From Streptomyces sp. A0642 (lineage in GTDB: Bacteria > Actinomycetota > Actinomycetes > Streptomycetales > Streptomycetaceae), in contig NZ_SSBL01000025.1 of the NCBI RefSeq assembly GCF_004795105.1, forward strand, positions 1 through 64,000: 64,000 bases of DNA. The letters run 5' to 3'. Position numbers and translations under genes: made by a program. This document shows positions 34,165-42,366 of the stretch, in pieces. How positions within the stretch are numbered: position 1 is the first letter of the stretch; every line of letters begins with the position of its first letter. The notes under the pieces are model-generated. The model was not told where the DNA came from. It ran no database searches and saw nothing but the letters and a program-made list of their open reading frames with translations.

Positions 34165-34950
34165 TCACAGGGCCTCCAATGCGTCTCGGAGCCGACGCAG
34201 CAGGGCGACGTCGGGGTCGGCCGTGACCTCGGGGAGCGTGATCCGGCCGGCGGTGGGCGGGCCCGCCGTCTCCCGTACCGCCGCGACCAGTCCGGCCGCT
34301 GCCAGCCGGCGCAGGTCGACCAGGGTGTGGAAGGCCGATCTGCCCAGTTCCTGCGCGATGTCCGTCGCCGTACGCGCTCCGTCCACGCGTTCCAGTACGC
34401 GGCGCTGGCGGGGCGGCACGGGGGAGTCGGCCGGCCGGCCGGTCCGTACGAGGGGGGCGCTGTCGGTCACGGCCTCCGGCCAGATCCGGTCCAGCAGTTC
34501 CCGGCGCCGGAGCGTCTCGCGCTGCACGGCGTCCACGGGGACGGGGCGGACGGGGCCGATCCAGTGGGCGACCCCGTAACGGAAACGGGCCGGGGTCCGC
34601 GTCGGAGCGAGGGCGAAGAACGCCGCGTCGTACAGCGCCCCGAGGTGGCACAGTTCGAGTGCGCCGCCCGGCACCCGGCCGCTGTCCACGAGGTAGCGGC
34701 CCACCCGCTGTCCGGCACCGGCCTGGGCGACCGCGTCCCACCAGCCCTCGCGGTGCAGCGAGCCGCCCCGGGTGAGCAGGACGTCGATGCCGGGGGTGGC
34801 GGGGCTCTCGGCGTGCACGACCTTGCCGTCGGCCAGGTAGAGGGTGCCGCGGTCGCGCATCAGGGCGCCGGTGGCCCGTTCGGCGGCGAGGCGCTGGAGC
34901 ATGGGCGAGAGGACGGCGGCCGGGGTGGGGGCGGCGGTGGCGGCGCTCAT
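34165..34950 (-). CDS. DUF4388-like/winged-helix protein
   Basis: A 261-residue protein. The N-terminal half resembles DUF4388/PatA-N (MLQRLAAERATGALMRDRG, TLYLADGKVVHAESP, VGRYLVDSGRV). The C-terminal part contains a winged-helix-like segment (VLERVDGARTATDIAQELG, FHTLVDLRRLAAAGLV). Proteins of this sort are associated with GTPase and Roadblock signalling in diverse bacteria; the role here is unknown. ATG 34950 overlaps the upstream LC7 gene stop (ATGA), so the two are coupled. Confidence 0.78.
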   Translation of the reverse strand: MSAATAAPTPAAVLSPMLQRLAAERATGALMRDRGTLYLADGKVVHAESPATPGIDVLLTRGGSLHREGWWDAVAQAGAGQRVGRYLVDSGRVPGGALELCHLGALYDAAFFALAPTRTPARFRYGVAHWIGPVRPVPVDAVQRETLRRRELLDRIWPEAVTDSAPLVRTGRPADSPVPPRQRRVLERVDGARTATDIAQELGRSAFHTLVDLRRLAAAGLVAAVRETAGPPTAGRITLPEVTADPDVALLRRLRDALEAL

Positions 34951-35369
34951 GCCAGGACCAGTCGCTCGGCCATCTCGCCCAGCCGTATCCGGGCCAGGGC
35001 CAGATTGCCCTCCGTGCGGTCCAGCCACAGGTGGAGGAAGACGCTGCTGTCGAAGTCCGTCTCGACGAAACGGAGGATGTGGTAGTCGGCGCGGGTGGTG
35101 ACGATGACGTCCTCGACGGGTGGCGGTGTCCCCGTAACCGCCTTATTGTCCCTGTCGGTTGACGCCTCGGGTAAGCCGGTCGCGAAGGCGGGCTGTTCGG
35201 CCGCCATCCGCGCCACCTCCGCGGTCTCCGCGGCGGTGGCCTCGTGGTCGCCGTGCGGCGAGTCACCGATGGTGCCGAGAGCGAGACCGCTCGTCCAGTC
35301 GACCACGGCGGCGCCTCGGGCACCGGGCAGTCTCATGACGTCGAGCAGGCACTCGTCGATTCCGGGCAC
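34947..35369 (-). CDS. Roadblock/LC7-like protein with TTA codon, first gene of operon
   Basis: A 140-residue protein with the LC7 layout (MRLPGARGAAVVDWTSGLALG, IVTTRADYHILRFVETDFDSSVFLHLWLD, NLALARIRLGEM) and a longer, variable middle (residues 36-85) than the usual domain. GTG 35369 has GGGGAG 5 bases upstream. Leu66 is encoded by TTA (minus strand of 35172-35174), and the surrounding AAT and AAG codons are less GC-biased than the flanking genes. A bldA-limited first gene, coupled to the second by ATGA, could gate the whole operon. Confidence 0.85.
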   Translation of the reverse strand: MPGIDECLLDVMRLPGARGAAVVDWTSGLALGTIGDSPHGDHEATAAETAEVARMAAEQPAFATGLPEASTDRDNKAVTGTPPPVEDVIVTTRADYHILRFVETDFDSSVFLHLWLDRTEGNLALARIRLGEMAERLVLA

Positions 35370-35536
35370 GCGAACTCCCCTCCGACGCTGCGTGCGGCTG
35401 TGACCCCGAGGTTACGCAACGTGCTCGCTCCAGGTGGAGGTTCTGGCATTTTCCATCGGTACATGCCGACGGTTCGGGAGAATGCCCCGCCCCGGGCCGG
35501 GACGGCCGGCCTGACGGGGCCGTCCGTCCCGCCCTG

Positions 35537-35583
35537 TTGACTGGAGCTATTCAGCCACTCAAGATGTGAATAGAAAATTCACA
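35537..35583 (+). promoter_or_regulatory. Promoter and operator of the hut operon
   Basis: TTGACT (35537-35542), a 17-base spacer and CAAGAT (35560-35565) form the promoter. TGTGAATAGAAAATTCACA at 35565-35583 is a perfect 7-5-7 inverted repeat covering the predicted start of transcription. A further CTATTCA at 35547-35553 pairs with TGAATAG at 35567-35573. The layout suggests a repressor. Confidence 0.75.
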
Positions 35584-35602
35584 GTCGCGAGGAGGCACCG
35601 CC

Positions 35603-37297
35603 ATGTCAGGACCCCGCCCCGTACGGGCACCGCGCGGTACGGAACTGAGTGCCCTGGGATGGCAGCAGGAAGCCGCTCTGCGCATGCTGCAGAACAACCT
35701 GGACCCCGAGGTCGCCGAGCACCCCGACAAGCTCGTCGTCTACGGCGGCACGGGCAAGGCCGCCCGCGACTGGCGCTCGTTCGACGCGATGGTCCGCACC
35801 TTGCAGACGCTCAAGCAGGACGAGACGATGCTCGTCCAGTCGGGGCGGCCGGTCGGTGTCATGCAGACGCACGAGTGGGCGCCGCGGGTCCTGATCGCCA
35901 ACTCCAACCTGGTCGGCGACTGGGCGAACTGGGAGGAGTTCCGCCGCCTGGAGGCGCTCGGGCTCACCATGTACGGCCAGATGACCGCCGGATCGTGGAT
36001 CTACATCGGTACGCAGGGCATCCTGCAGGGCACGTACGAGACGTTCGCCGCCGTCGCCGCGAAGAAGTTCGGCGGGACGCTGGCCGGGACGATCACGCTG
36101 ACCGCCGGGCTCGGCGGCATGGGCGGCGCGCAGCCGCTCGCGGTGACGATGAACGACGGTGTCGCGATCTGCATCGACTGCGACCCGCGCGCCATCGAGC
36201 GGCGCATCGAGCACCGCTTCCTGGACGTGAAGGCGGACAGCCTGGAGCACGCCCTCCAGCTGGCCACCGAGGCGAGGGACGCGCGCAAGCCGCTCTCCAT
36301 CGGCCTTCTCGGCAACGCGGCGGAGCTGCTGCCCCGGATGCTCGCCGAGGGCGCCCCCATCGACATCGTCACGGACCAGACCAGCGCGCACGACCCGCTG
36401 GCCTACCTCCCGCTCGGCGTCGAATTCGACGACATGGCCTCGTACGCCACCGAGAAGCCCGCCGACTTCACCCAGCGCGCCCGGGAGTCGATGGCCCGTC
36501 ACGTCGAGGCGATGGTGGGCTTCATGGACGCCGGTGCGGAGGTCTTCGACTACGGCAACTCGATCCGCGGCGAGGCGCAACTCGCCGGTTACGAGAGGGC
36601 CTTCGACTTCCCCGGCTTCGTGCCCGCCTACATCCGGCCGCTGTTCTGCGAGGGCAGGGGCCCGTTCCGCTGGGCCGCGCTGTCCGGTGAGGCGTCCGAC
36701 ATCCACAAGACCGACAAGGCGATGCTGGAGCTCTTCCCGGAGAACGAGTCCCTGCACCGCTGGATCAAGATGGCCGGCGAGCGCGTCCACTTCCAGGGCC
36801 TGCCCGCCCGTATCTGCTGGCTCGGCTACGGCGAACGCGACCGGGCCGGAGAGCGGTTCAACGACATGGTGGCGAGCGGCGAACTCGCGGCGCCGCTGGC
36901 GATCGGCCGCGACCACCTCGACTGCGGCTCCGTCGCCTCCCCGTACCGGGAGACCGAGGCCATGCTCGACGGATCCGACGCGATCGCCGACTGGCCGCTG
37001 CTGAACGCCATGGTCAACGTGGCGTCCGGGGCGTCCTGGGTCTCCATCCACCACGGCGGCGGCGTCGGCATGGGCCGCTCCCTCCACGCGGGCCAGGTGA
37101 CGGTCGCCGACGGCACGAAGCTCGCGGGGGAGAAGATCCGCCGCGTCCTGACCAACGACCCGGGCATGGGCGTCATCCGGCATGTGGACGCCGGATACGA
37201 CATCGCGGAGTCGGTCGCCGCGGAGCGCGGGGTCAGGGTGCCCATGCGTGAGGGTGGCACGGACGACGCGTCCGGCACGGGCGGGACCGCCGCGTGA
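35603..37297 (+). CDS. hutU: Urocanate hydratase
   Basis: A 564-residue cytosolic enzyme that hydrates urocanate to imidazolonepropionate, the second step of histidine breakdown, using a tightly bound NAD. Recognisable urocanase segments are YGGTGKAARDW, MYGQMTAGSWIYIGTQGI, TAGLGGMGGAQPLAVTMN and SIHHGGGVGMGRSLHAGQ, with the catalytic-region Cys in DHLDCGSVASPY. Length fits the family (about 555). GAGGAGG lies 7 bases before ATG 35603. It is the first gene of the hut operon and overlaps the next gene by GTGA. Histidase (HutH) is not in the window. Confidence 0.97.
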   Translation: MSGPRPVRAPRGTELSALGWQQEAALRMLQNNLDPEVAEHPDKLVVYGGTGKAARDWRSFDAMVRTLQTLKQDETMLVQSGRPVGVMQTHEWAPRVLIANSNLVGDWANWEEFRRLEALGLTMYGQMTAGSWIYIGTQGILQGTYETFAAVAAKKFGGTLAGTITLTAGLGGMGGAQPLAVTMNDGVAICIDCDPRAIERRIEHRFLDVKADSLEHALQLATEARDARKPLSIGLLGNAAELLPRMLAEGAPIDIVTDQTSAHDPLAYLPLGVEFDDMASYATEKPADFTQRARESMARHVEAMVGFMDAGAEVFDYGNSIRGEAQLAGYERAFDFPGFVPAYIRPLFCEGRGPFRWAALSGEASDIHKTDKAMLELFPENESLHRWIKMAGERVHFQGLPARICWLGYGERDRAGERFNDMVASGELAAPLAIGRDHLDCGSVASPYRETEAMLDGSDAIADWPLLNAMVNVASGASWVSIHHGGGVGMGRSLHAGQVTVADGTKLAGEKIRRVLTNDPGMGVIRHVDAGYDIAESVAAERGVRVPMREGGTDDASGTGGTAA

Positions 37298-38529
37298 GCC
37301 CCACCTTCCATGCGATGTGGGCCTCGCTGCGGAACATCGGCCGCAACGCCGAGTCCGGCGGTTACCGGCGCTACGCGTGGACCGGGGCCGACGCCGACTG
37401 CCGCCTCTGGTTCCGGATGCAGGCCGAGGCCCGCGGCCTCGACTGCGAGACCGACCGCAACGGCAACCAGTGGGCCTGGCTCGGTGATCCCCTGGCCGGG
37501 GACGCCGTCGTCACCGGCTCGCACCTCGACTCCGTACCGGACGGCGGCGCCTTCGACGGGCCGCTCGGTGTCGTGTCCTCCTTCGCCGCGCTCGATGAAC
37601 TCCGCCGCAGGGGAGTGGAGTTCACCCGGCCACTGGCCATCGCCAACTTCGGTGACGAGGAAGGGGCCCGCTTCGGTCTCGCCTGTGTCGGCTCCCGGCT
37701 CGCCGCCGGACAGCTGACCGTCGAGGCCGCGCACCGGCTGCGCGACGGTGACGGCATCACGCTGCCGCACGCCATGGAAGCGGCCGGGTACGACCCCGAC
37801 GCCATCGGCCCGGATCCGGCACGGCTCGCCCGTATCGGCGCGTTCGTCGAACTCCATGTCGAGCAGGGACGATCCCTCGACCTCACCGGCGACCCGGTCG
37901 GCATCGCCTCCGCGATCTGGCCGCACGGACGCTGGCGGTTCGACTTCCGGGGCGAGGCCAACCACGCGGGCACCACCCGGCTCGCCGACCGCCGCGACCC
38001 GATGCTCACGTACGCGGAGACGGTGCTCGCGGCCCGCCGGGAGGCGGAACTCGCCGGCGCCCTCGCCACCTTCGGCAAGATCGCCGTCGAGCCGAACGGC
38101 GTCAACGCCATCCCCTCCCTCGTGCGCGGCTGGCTCGACTCCCGCGCCGCCGACCAGGACACCCTGGGCACGGTCGTCGCCGGCATCGAGCGGGCGGCCC
38201 GGGAGCACGCCGGGCGGGCCGGGATCGACCTGGACGTCGTACGGGAGTCCTTCACCCCCGTGGTGGAGTTCCAGCACGCCCTGCGTGACGAGCTGGGCGT
38301 GATCCTCAAGGGCTCCGCCACGCGGGACACCGGGCGCGACGTGCCCGTACTCGGCACCGGGGCCGGACACGATGCGGGTATTTTGTCCGCTTCGGTCCCC
38401 ACCGCCATGCTGTTCGTACGGAACCCCACCGGGATCTCGCACTCGCCGGCCGAGTACGCCGCCGAGGACGACTGTGTGGCCGGGGTGATCGCACTCGCCG
38501 ACGTACTGGAAGGTCTCGCGTGCCGATGA
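37294..38529 (+). CDS. M20-family amidohydrolase (allantoate amidohydrolase-like)
   Basis: A 411-residue zinc hydrolase of the AllC/N-carbamoyl-amino-acid hydrolase group. Metal ligands are seen in VTGSHLDSVPDGGAFDG, NFGDEEGARFG and AFVELHVEQG, and the dimerisation domain includes HAGTTRLADRRDP. The usual annotation is allantoate amidohydrolase, but it is embedded in hut with overlaps on both sides and no other ureide genes are near. The operon lacks a recognisable N-formylglutamate deformylase (HutG), so this enzyme may take N-formyl-L-glutamate to glutamate and formate. That is inference from context. Confidence 0.85.
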   Translation: MSPTFHAMWASLRNIGRNAESGGYRRYAWTGADADCRLWFRMQAEARGLDCETDRNGNQWAWLGDPLAGDAVVTGSHLDSVPDGGAFDGPLGVVSSFAALDELRRRGVEFTRPLAIANFGDEEGARFGLACVGSRLAAGQLTVEAAHRLRDGDGITLPHAMEAAGYDPDAIGPDPARLARIGAFVELHVEQGRSLDLTGDPVGIASAIWPHGRWRFDFRGEANHAGTTRLADRRDPMLTYAETVLAARREAELAGALATFGKIAVEPNGVNAIPSLVRGWLDSRAADQDTLGTVVAGIERAAREHAGRAGIDLDVVRESFTPVVEFQHALRDELGVILKGSATRDTGRDVPVLGTGAGHDAGILSASVPTAMLFVRNPTGISHSPAEYAAEDDCVAGVIALADVLEGLACR

Positions 38530-39905
38530 CGACGGAAGTGACGGGCAAGCCCGTCACCGTGACGTACTGGCTGTCCCATGCCTGGCTCGGCACCCATGTC
38601 GAACCGGACGTCGTCCTGGAGGTGGCCGGCGGGCGCATCGCCGGGGTGCGGACCGGCGTCGACGCCCCGCCGCCCGGCGCGACCGCGCTGCGGGGGCTCA
38701 CCCTGCCCGGGCTCGCCAACACCCATTCGCACGCCTTCCACCGCGCTCTGCGCTCCACCGTCCAGGTCGGCTCCGGCACGTTCTGGACCTGGCGCGAGAT
38801 CATGTACCAGGTCGCCTCCCGGCTCACCCCCGACACGTACTACGCCCTGGCCCGGGCCGTGTACGCCGAGATGGCGCTGGCCGGCATCACCGCGGTCGGC
38901 GAATTCCACTATCTGCACCACGGGCCCGGCGGTGTCCCGTACGACAACCCCAACGCGATGGGCGAGGCCCTGATCGCGGCCGCCCGCGAGGCCGGCATCC
39001 GGATCACCCTGCTGGACACCGCCTACCTCGCCGCCGGGTTCGGCGGCAGGCCCTCGCAGTACCAGCGGCCCGACCAGCACCAGCTGCGCTTCTCCGACAC
39101 GACCGCCGACGCCTGGGCGGAGCGCGCCGCCCTGCTGAAGGGCGACGAGCACGCCCTGATCGGCGCCGCGATCCACTCCGTACGTGCGGTCCCCGCCGAC
39201 CAGCTCGCCACCGTCGCCCAGTGGGCCCAGGAGCGGCGCGCCCCGCTCCACGTCCACCTCTCGGAGCAGACCGCGGAGAACGACGCCTGCCTCGCCGCCC
39301 ACGGCCGCACCCCCACCCGGCTCCTCGCCGACCACGGGGTCCTCGGCCCGGGCACCACCGGCATCCACAACACCCACCTCAACGCCGAGGACATCGAGCT
39401 CATCGGCTCGACCTCCACCGGCACCTGCATGTGCCCCACCACCGAACGCGACCTGGCCGACGGCATCGGCCCCGCGGTCGCCCTCCAGCGCGCCGGATCG
39501 CCGCTCTCCCTCGGCAGCGACAGCCACGCGGTGATCGACCTGTTCGAAGAGGCCCGCGCGATGGAGCTCAACGAACGCCTGCGCACCCGGACCCGCGGTC
39601 ACTGGACGGCCGCCGCACTGCTGCGCGCCGCCTCCGCCGACGGCCACGCCGCACTCGGCAGGCCGGAGGCGGGCACCCTCGAACCGGGCGCTCCCGCAGA
39701 CCTGGTGACCGTCGCCCTCGACTCCGTCAGGACGGCGGGGCCGGTGCCACGCCTGGCAGCCGAAGCGGCGGTATTCGCCGCCTCCGCGGCCGATGTGCGC
39801 CACACCGTGGTCGCGGGCCGGCACCTCGTCGTCGACGGACATCACGCGTCGGTCGACGACGTCCCCGGAGCGCTCGCCCAGGCCATCGCGGCCCTGCACC
39901 ACTGA
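38520..39905 (+). CDS. hutF: Formimidoylglutamate deiminase
   Basis: A 461-residue amidohydrolase-superfamily enzyme converting N-formimidoyl-L-glutamate to N-formyl-L-glutamate and ammonia. Metal-binding segments are NTHSHAFHRAL, LHVHLSEQTAEN, TTGIHNTHLN and LGSDSHAVIDLFEEARAME, the last being characteristic of HutF. GTG 38520 has GGAAGG 6 bases upstream; ATG 38526, which forms an ATGA overlap with the M20 gene, is the alternative. Its presence indicates the five-step Hut route through N-formylglutamate. Confidence 0.92.
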   Translation: MPMTTEVTGKPVTVTYWLSHAWLGTHVEPDVVLEVAGGRIAGVRTGVDAPPPGATALRGLTLPGLANTHSHAFHRALRSTVQVGSGTFWTWREIMYQVASRLTPDTYYALARAVYAEMALAGITAVGEFHYLHHGPGGVPYDNPNAMGEALIAAAREAGIRITLLDTAYLAAGFGGRPSQYQRPDQHQLRFSDTTADAWAERAALLKGDEHALIGAAIHSVRAVPADQLATVAQWAQERRAPLHVHLSEQTAENDACLAAHGRTPTRLLADHGVLGPGTTGIHNTHLNAEDIELIGSTSTGTCMCPTTERDLADGIGPAVALQRAGSPLSLGSDSHAVIDLFEEARAMELNERLRTRTRGHWTAAALLRAASADGHAALGRPEAGTLEPGAPADLVTVALDSVRTAGPVPRLAAEAAVFAASAADVRHTVVAGRHLVVDGHHASVDDVPGALAQAIAALHH

Positions 39906-39958
39906 GCACCCAGGCGGTGGCTCCACGACCGCCCCCACGCAAGGAGAGCAGCCCCCCG

Positions 39959-41146
39959 ATGACGACGACCGCCCTGACCCACATCTCCGCACTGGTCACC
40001 AACGACCCCTCCCTCGGTGACGGTTCCCCCCTCGGACTGATCCAGGACGCGGCCGTCGTCATCGAGGGCGACCGGGTCGTCTGGACCGGTGAATCAAGCA
40101 AAGCACCCGCCACTGACAAGGCCGTCGACGCCGCCGGGCGGGCCGTGATCCCCGGTTTCGTCGACTCCCACTCCCACCTCGTCTTCGCGGGCGACCGCAC
40201 CCAGGAGTTCCACGCCCGGATGTCCGGCCGCGCCTACAGCGCGGGCGGCATCAGGACCACCGTCGCCGCCACCCGCGCCGCCACCGACGACGAGCTCTCC
40301 GCCAACGTCGCCCGCTACCTGGCCGAGGCACTGCGCCAGGGCACCACGACGTTCGAGACCAAGTCCGGTTACGGCCTCACGGTCCAGGACGAGGCCCGTG
40401 CCCTGCGCATCGCCGCCCGCCACACCGACGAAGTCACCTTCCTCGGCGCCCACATCGTCTCCCCGGACTACGCGGACGACCCGGCCGGATACGTCGACCT
40501 CGTCACCGGCCCGATGCTCGACGCCTGCGCCCCGCACGCCCGCTGGATCGACGTCTTCTGCGAGAAGGGCGCGTTCGACGGCGACCAGGCCCGCGCGATC
40601 CTCACCGCGGGCCGGGCCAAGGGCCTCCACCCCCGGATCCACGCCAACCAGCTCGGGCACGGCCCCGGCGTCCAGCTCGCCGTCGAGCTCGACGCCGCGT
40701 CCGCCGACCACTGCACCCACCTCACCGACGCCGACGTCGACGCCCTGGCCCAGTCGGAGACCGTCGCCACGCTGCTCCCCGGCGCCGAGTTCTCCACCCG
40801 GGCGCCCTGGCCCGACGCCCGGCGCCTCCTCGACGCGGGGGCCACGGTCGCCCTGTCCACGGACTGCAACCCGGGCTCCTCGTTCACCTCGTCCGTGCCG
40901 TTCTGCATCGCCCTCGCCGTCCGCGACATGGGCATGACCCCCGACGAGGCCCTCTGGTCCGCGACGGCGGGCGGCGCGGCCGCACTGCGCCGCGCGGACG
41001 TCGGCCGGATCACCCCCGGCGCCCGCGCCGACCTGGTGGTCCTCGACGCCCCCAGCCACGTCCACCTCGCCTACCGGCCGGGCGTACCCCTGGTCCACGA
41101 GGTCTGGCGGCGCGGCGAGCGGGTCGTGGCATCGCACCCGGGCTGA
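39959..41146 (+). CDS. hutI: Imidazolonepropionase
   Basis: A 395-residue metal-dependent hydrolase opening the imidazolone ring to give N-formimidoyl-L-glutamate. Features are VIPGFVDSHSHLVFAGDR (metal His pair), EFHARMSGRAYSAGGI, TTFETKSGYGL, GLHPRIHANQLGHG and ALSTDCNPGSS. AAGGAGAG lies about 10 bases before ATG 39959. There are 53 bases between hutF and this gene, with no promoter evident, so it is probably the last gene of the operon, followed by a tandem repeat and a terminator. Confidence 0.95.
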   Translation: MTTTALTHISALVTNDPSLGDGSPLGLIQDAAVVIEGDRVVWTGESSKAPATDKAVDAAGRAVIPGFVDSHSHLVFAGDRTQEFHARMSGRAYSAGGIRTTVAATRAATDDELSANVARYLAEALRQGTTTFETKSGYGLTVQDEARALRIAARHTDEVTFLGAHIVSPDYADDPAGYVDLVTGPMLDACAPHARWIDVFCEKGAFDGDQARAILTAGRAKGLHPRIHANQLGHGPGVQLAVELDAASADHCTHLTDADVDALAQSETVATLLPGAEFSTRAPWPDARRLLDAGATVALSTDCNPGSSFTSSVPFCIALAVRDMGMTPDEALWSATAGGAAALRRADVGRITPGARADLVVLDAPSHVHLAYRPGVPLVHEVWRRGERVVASHPG

Positions 41147-41181
41147 TCGGCGACCGGAAACGCCGAAGGAACGCGTCGGGC

Positions 41182-41287
41182 ACCGAAACCCGGAAGGGAC
41201 CCGAAACCCGGAAGGGACCCGAAACGCGGAAGGGACCCGAAACGCGGAAGGCAGCGAAAACGCGGAAGGGACCGGGACACGGAAGGC
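41182..41287. repeat. 18-bp tandem repeat after hutI
   Basis: About six copies of ACCCGAAACSCGGAAGGG (17-18 bases each, 41182-41198 through 41271-41287) lie between hutI and its terminator. The repeats are contiguous without spacers, so this is not a CRISPR array, and no frame across them has coding character. Confidence 0.85.
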
Positions 41288-41314
41288 ACGGGAGCGGGGA
41301 GCCCCGGAACGCGG

Positions 41315-41345
41315 AAGGACCTGCCCCTCGGCGGGGCAGGTCCTT
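41315..41345. terminator. Bidirectional terminator between hutI and the sigma gene
   Basis: Perfect 13-bp arms AAGGACCTGCCCC (41315-41327) and GGGGCAGGTCCTT (41333-41345) with a 5-base loop, placed between convergent genes. Confidence 0.88.
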
Positions 41346-41382
41346 GATCCGGCGGTCCCGCACGCGGGGCGCGGGTGCTCGC

Positions 41383-42366
41383 TCACTCCTCCAGGGTCAG
41401 TCCCTTGCGGAGCTTGACCAGGGTGCGGGAGAGCAGCCGCGACACGTGCATTTGTGAGATGCCGAGCTCGTCACCGATCTCCGACTGCGTCATGTTGGCG
41501 ACGAACCGGAGCGAGAGGATCATCCGGTCGCGGCCCGGCAGGGAGGCGATCAGCGGCTTCAGCGACTCGACGTACTCGATGCCTTCGAGGCCGTGGTCCT
41601 CGTAGCCGAGCCGGTCGGCCAGCGTGCCCTCGTTGTCGTCCTCCTCGGGCTTGGCGTCCAGCGAGCTCGCGGTGTACGCGTTGCTCGCGGCCATGCCCTC
41701 GACGACCTCGTCATGGGTGATGCCGAGGCGGTCGGCGAGCTCGCCCACGGTGGGCGATCGGTCCAGCTGCTGGGCGAGCTCGTCGCCCGCCTTGGCCAGG
41801 TCGAGCCGCAGTTCCTGCAGGCGGCGCGGTACGCGCACGGACCAGCTGGTGTCGCGGAAGAAGCGCTTGATCTCGCCGATGATGGTCGGCATCGCGAAGG
41901 TCGGGAACTCGACGCCCCGGCTGAGTTCGAACCGGTCGATCGACTTGATCAGGCCGATGGTGCCGACCTGGACGATGTCCTCCATGGGTTCGCTGCGCGA
42001 GCGGAACCGGGAGGCGGCGAACTTGACCAGGGCCAGGTTCAGTTCGACGAGCGTGTTGCGTACGTAGGAGTACTCGGGCGTGCCCTCTTCGAGGGCCTCC
42101 AGCCGGGCGAAGAGCGTCTTCGACAGGGCCCTGGCATCCAGTGCCCCCACCTCGGCGTAGGGCGGGATCTCGGGAAGTCCTTCGAGACCGGTCACGTCTT
42201 CCGCGCTGCGGCTGCCTTCGGTACTGCTGGTGTCACTGCCACTGCTGGTGGTGCTGTTGCGCGTGCCGTCCAGGACGGCCGCAGCAGGGGAGTCTGATTC
42301 GGTCAGTCCCTGAGGACATGCCGACGTCGCGTTGTGGGTACGCGATTCGTCGAGCCGGGGTGACAT
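41383..42366 (-). CDS. RNA polymerase sigma factor, SigB/F/G family
   Basis: About 327 residues. A Ser/Thr-rich N-terminal extension of about 85 residues precedes region 2 (LVELNLALVKFAASRF, MEDIVQVGTIGLIKSIDRF, GVEFPTFAMPTIIGEIKRFFRD), region 3 (RSPTVGELADRLGITHDEV) and region 4 (MILSLRFVANMTQSEIGDELGISQMHVSRLL). This is the stress/development sigma family controlled by partner switching. ATG 42366 has GGAGG 5 bases upstream; ATG 42408 is possible. The divergent anti-anti-sigma and anti-sigma genes are the likely regulators. From memory, the hut-adjacent sigma gene of S. coelicolor is sigI, so this may be its orthologue. Confidence 0.9.
   Translation of the reverse strand: MSPRLDESRTHNATSACPQGLTESDSPAAAVLDGTRNSTTSSGSDTSSTEGSRSAEDVTGLEGLPEIPPYAEVGALDARALSKTLFARLEALEEGTPEYSYVRNTLVELNLALVKFAASRFRSRSEPMEDIVQVGTIGLIKSIDRFELSRGVEFPTFAMPTIIGEIKRFFRDTSWSVRVPRRLQELRLDLAKAGDELAQQLDRSPTVGELADRLGITHDEVVEGMAASNAYTASSLDAKPEEDDNEGTLADRLGYEDHGLEGIEYVESLKPLIASLPGRDRMILSLRFVANMTQSEIGDELGISQMHVSRLLSRTLVKLRKGLTLEE

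Noticed and set aside
37294..38529. Allantoin catabolism locus
   Set aside because: Only the single allantoate amidohydrolase-like gene is present and it is embedded in the hut operon, so a hut role is more likely.
37371..39992. An 873-codon minus-strand frame across the hut genes
   Set aside because: It is antisense to three overlapping genes with well-recognised enzyme motifs and has no domain of its own.
41182..41287. CRISPR array
   Set aside because: The 17-18-bp units are contiguous with no spacers, and no cas gene is present.
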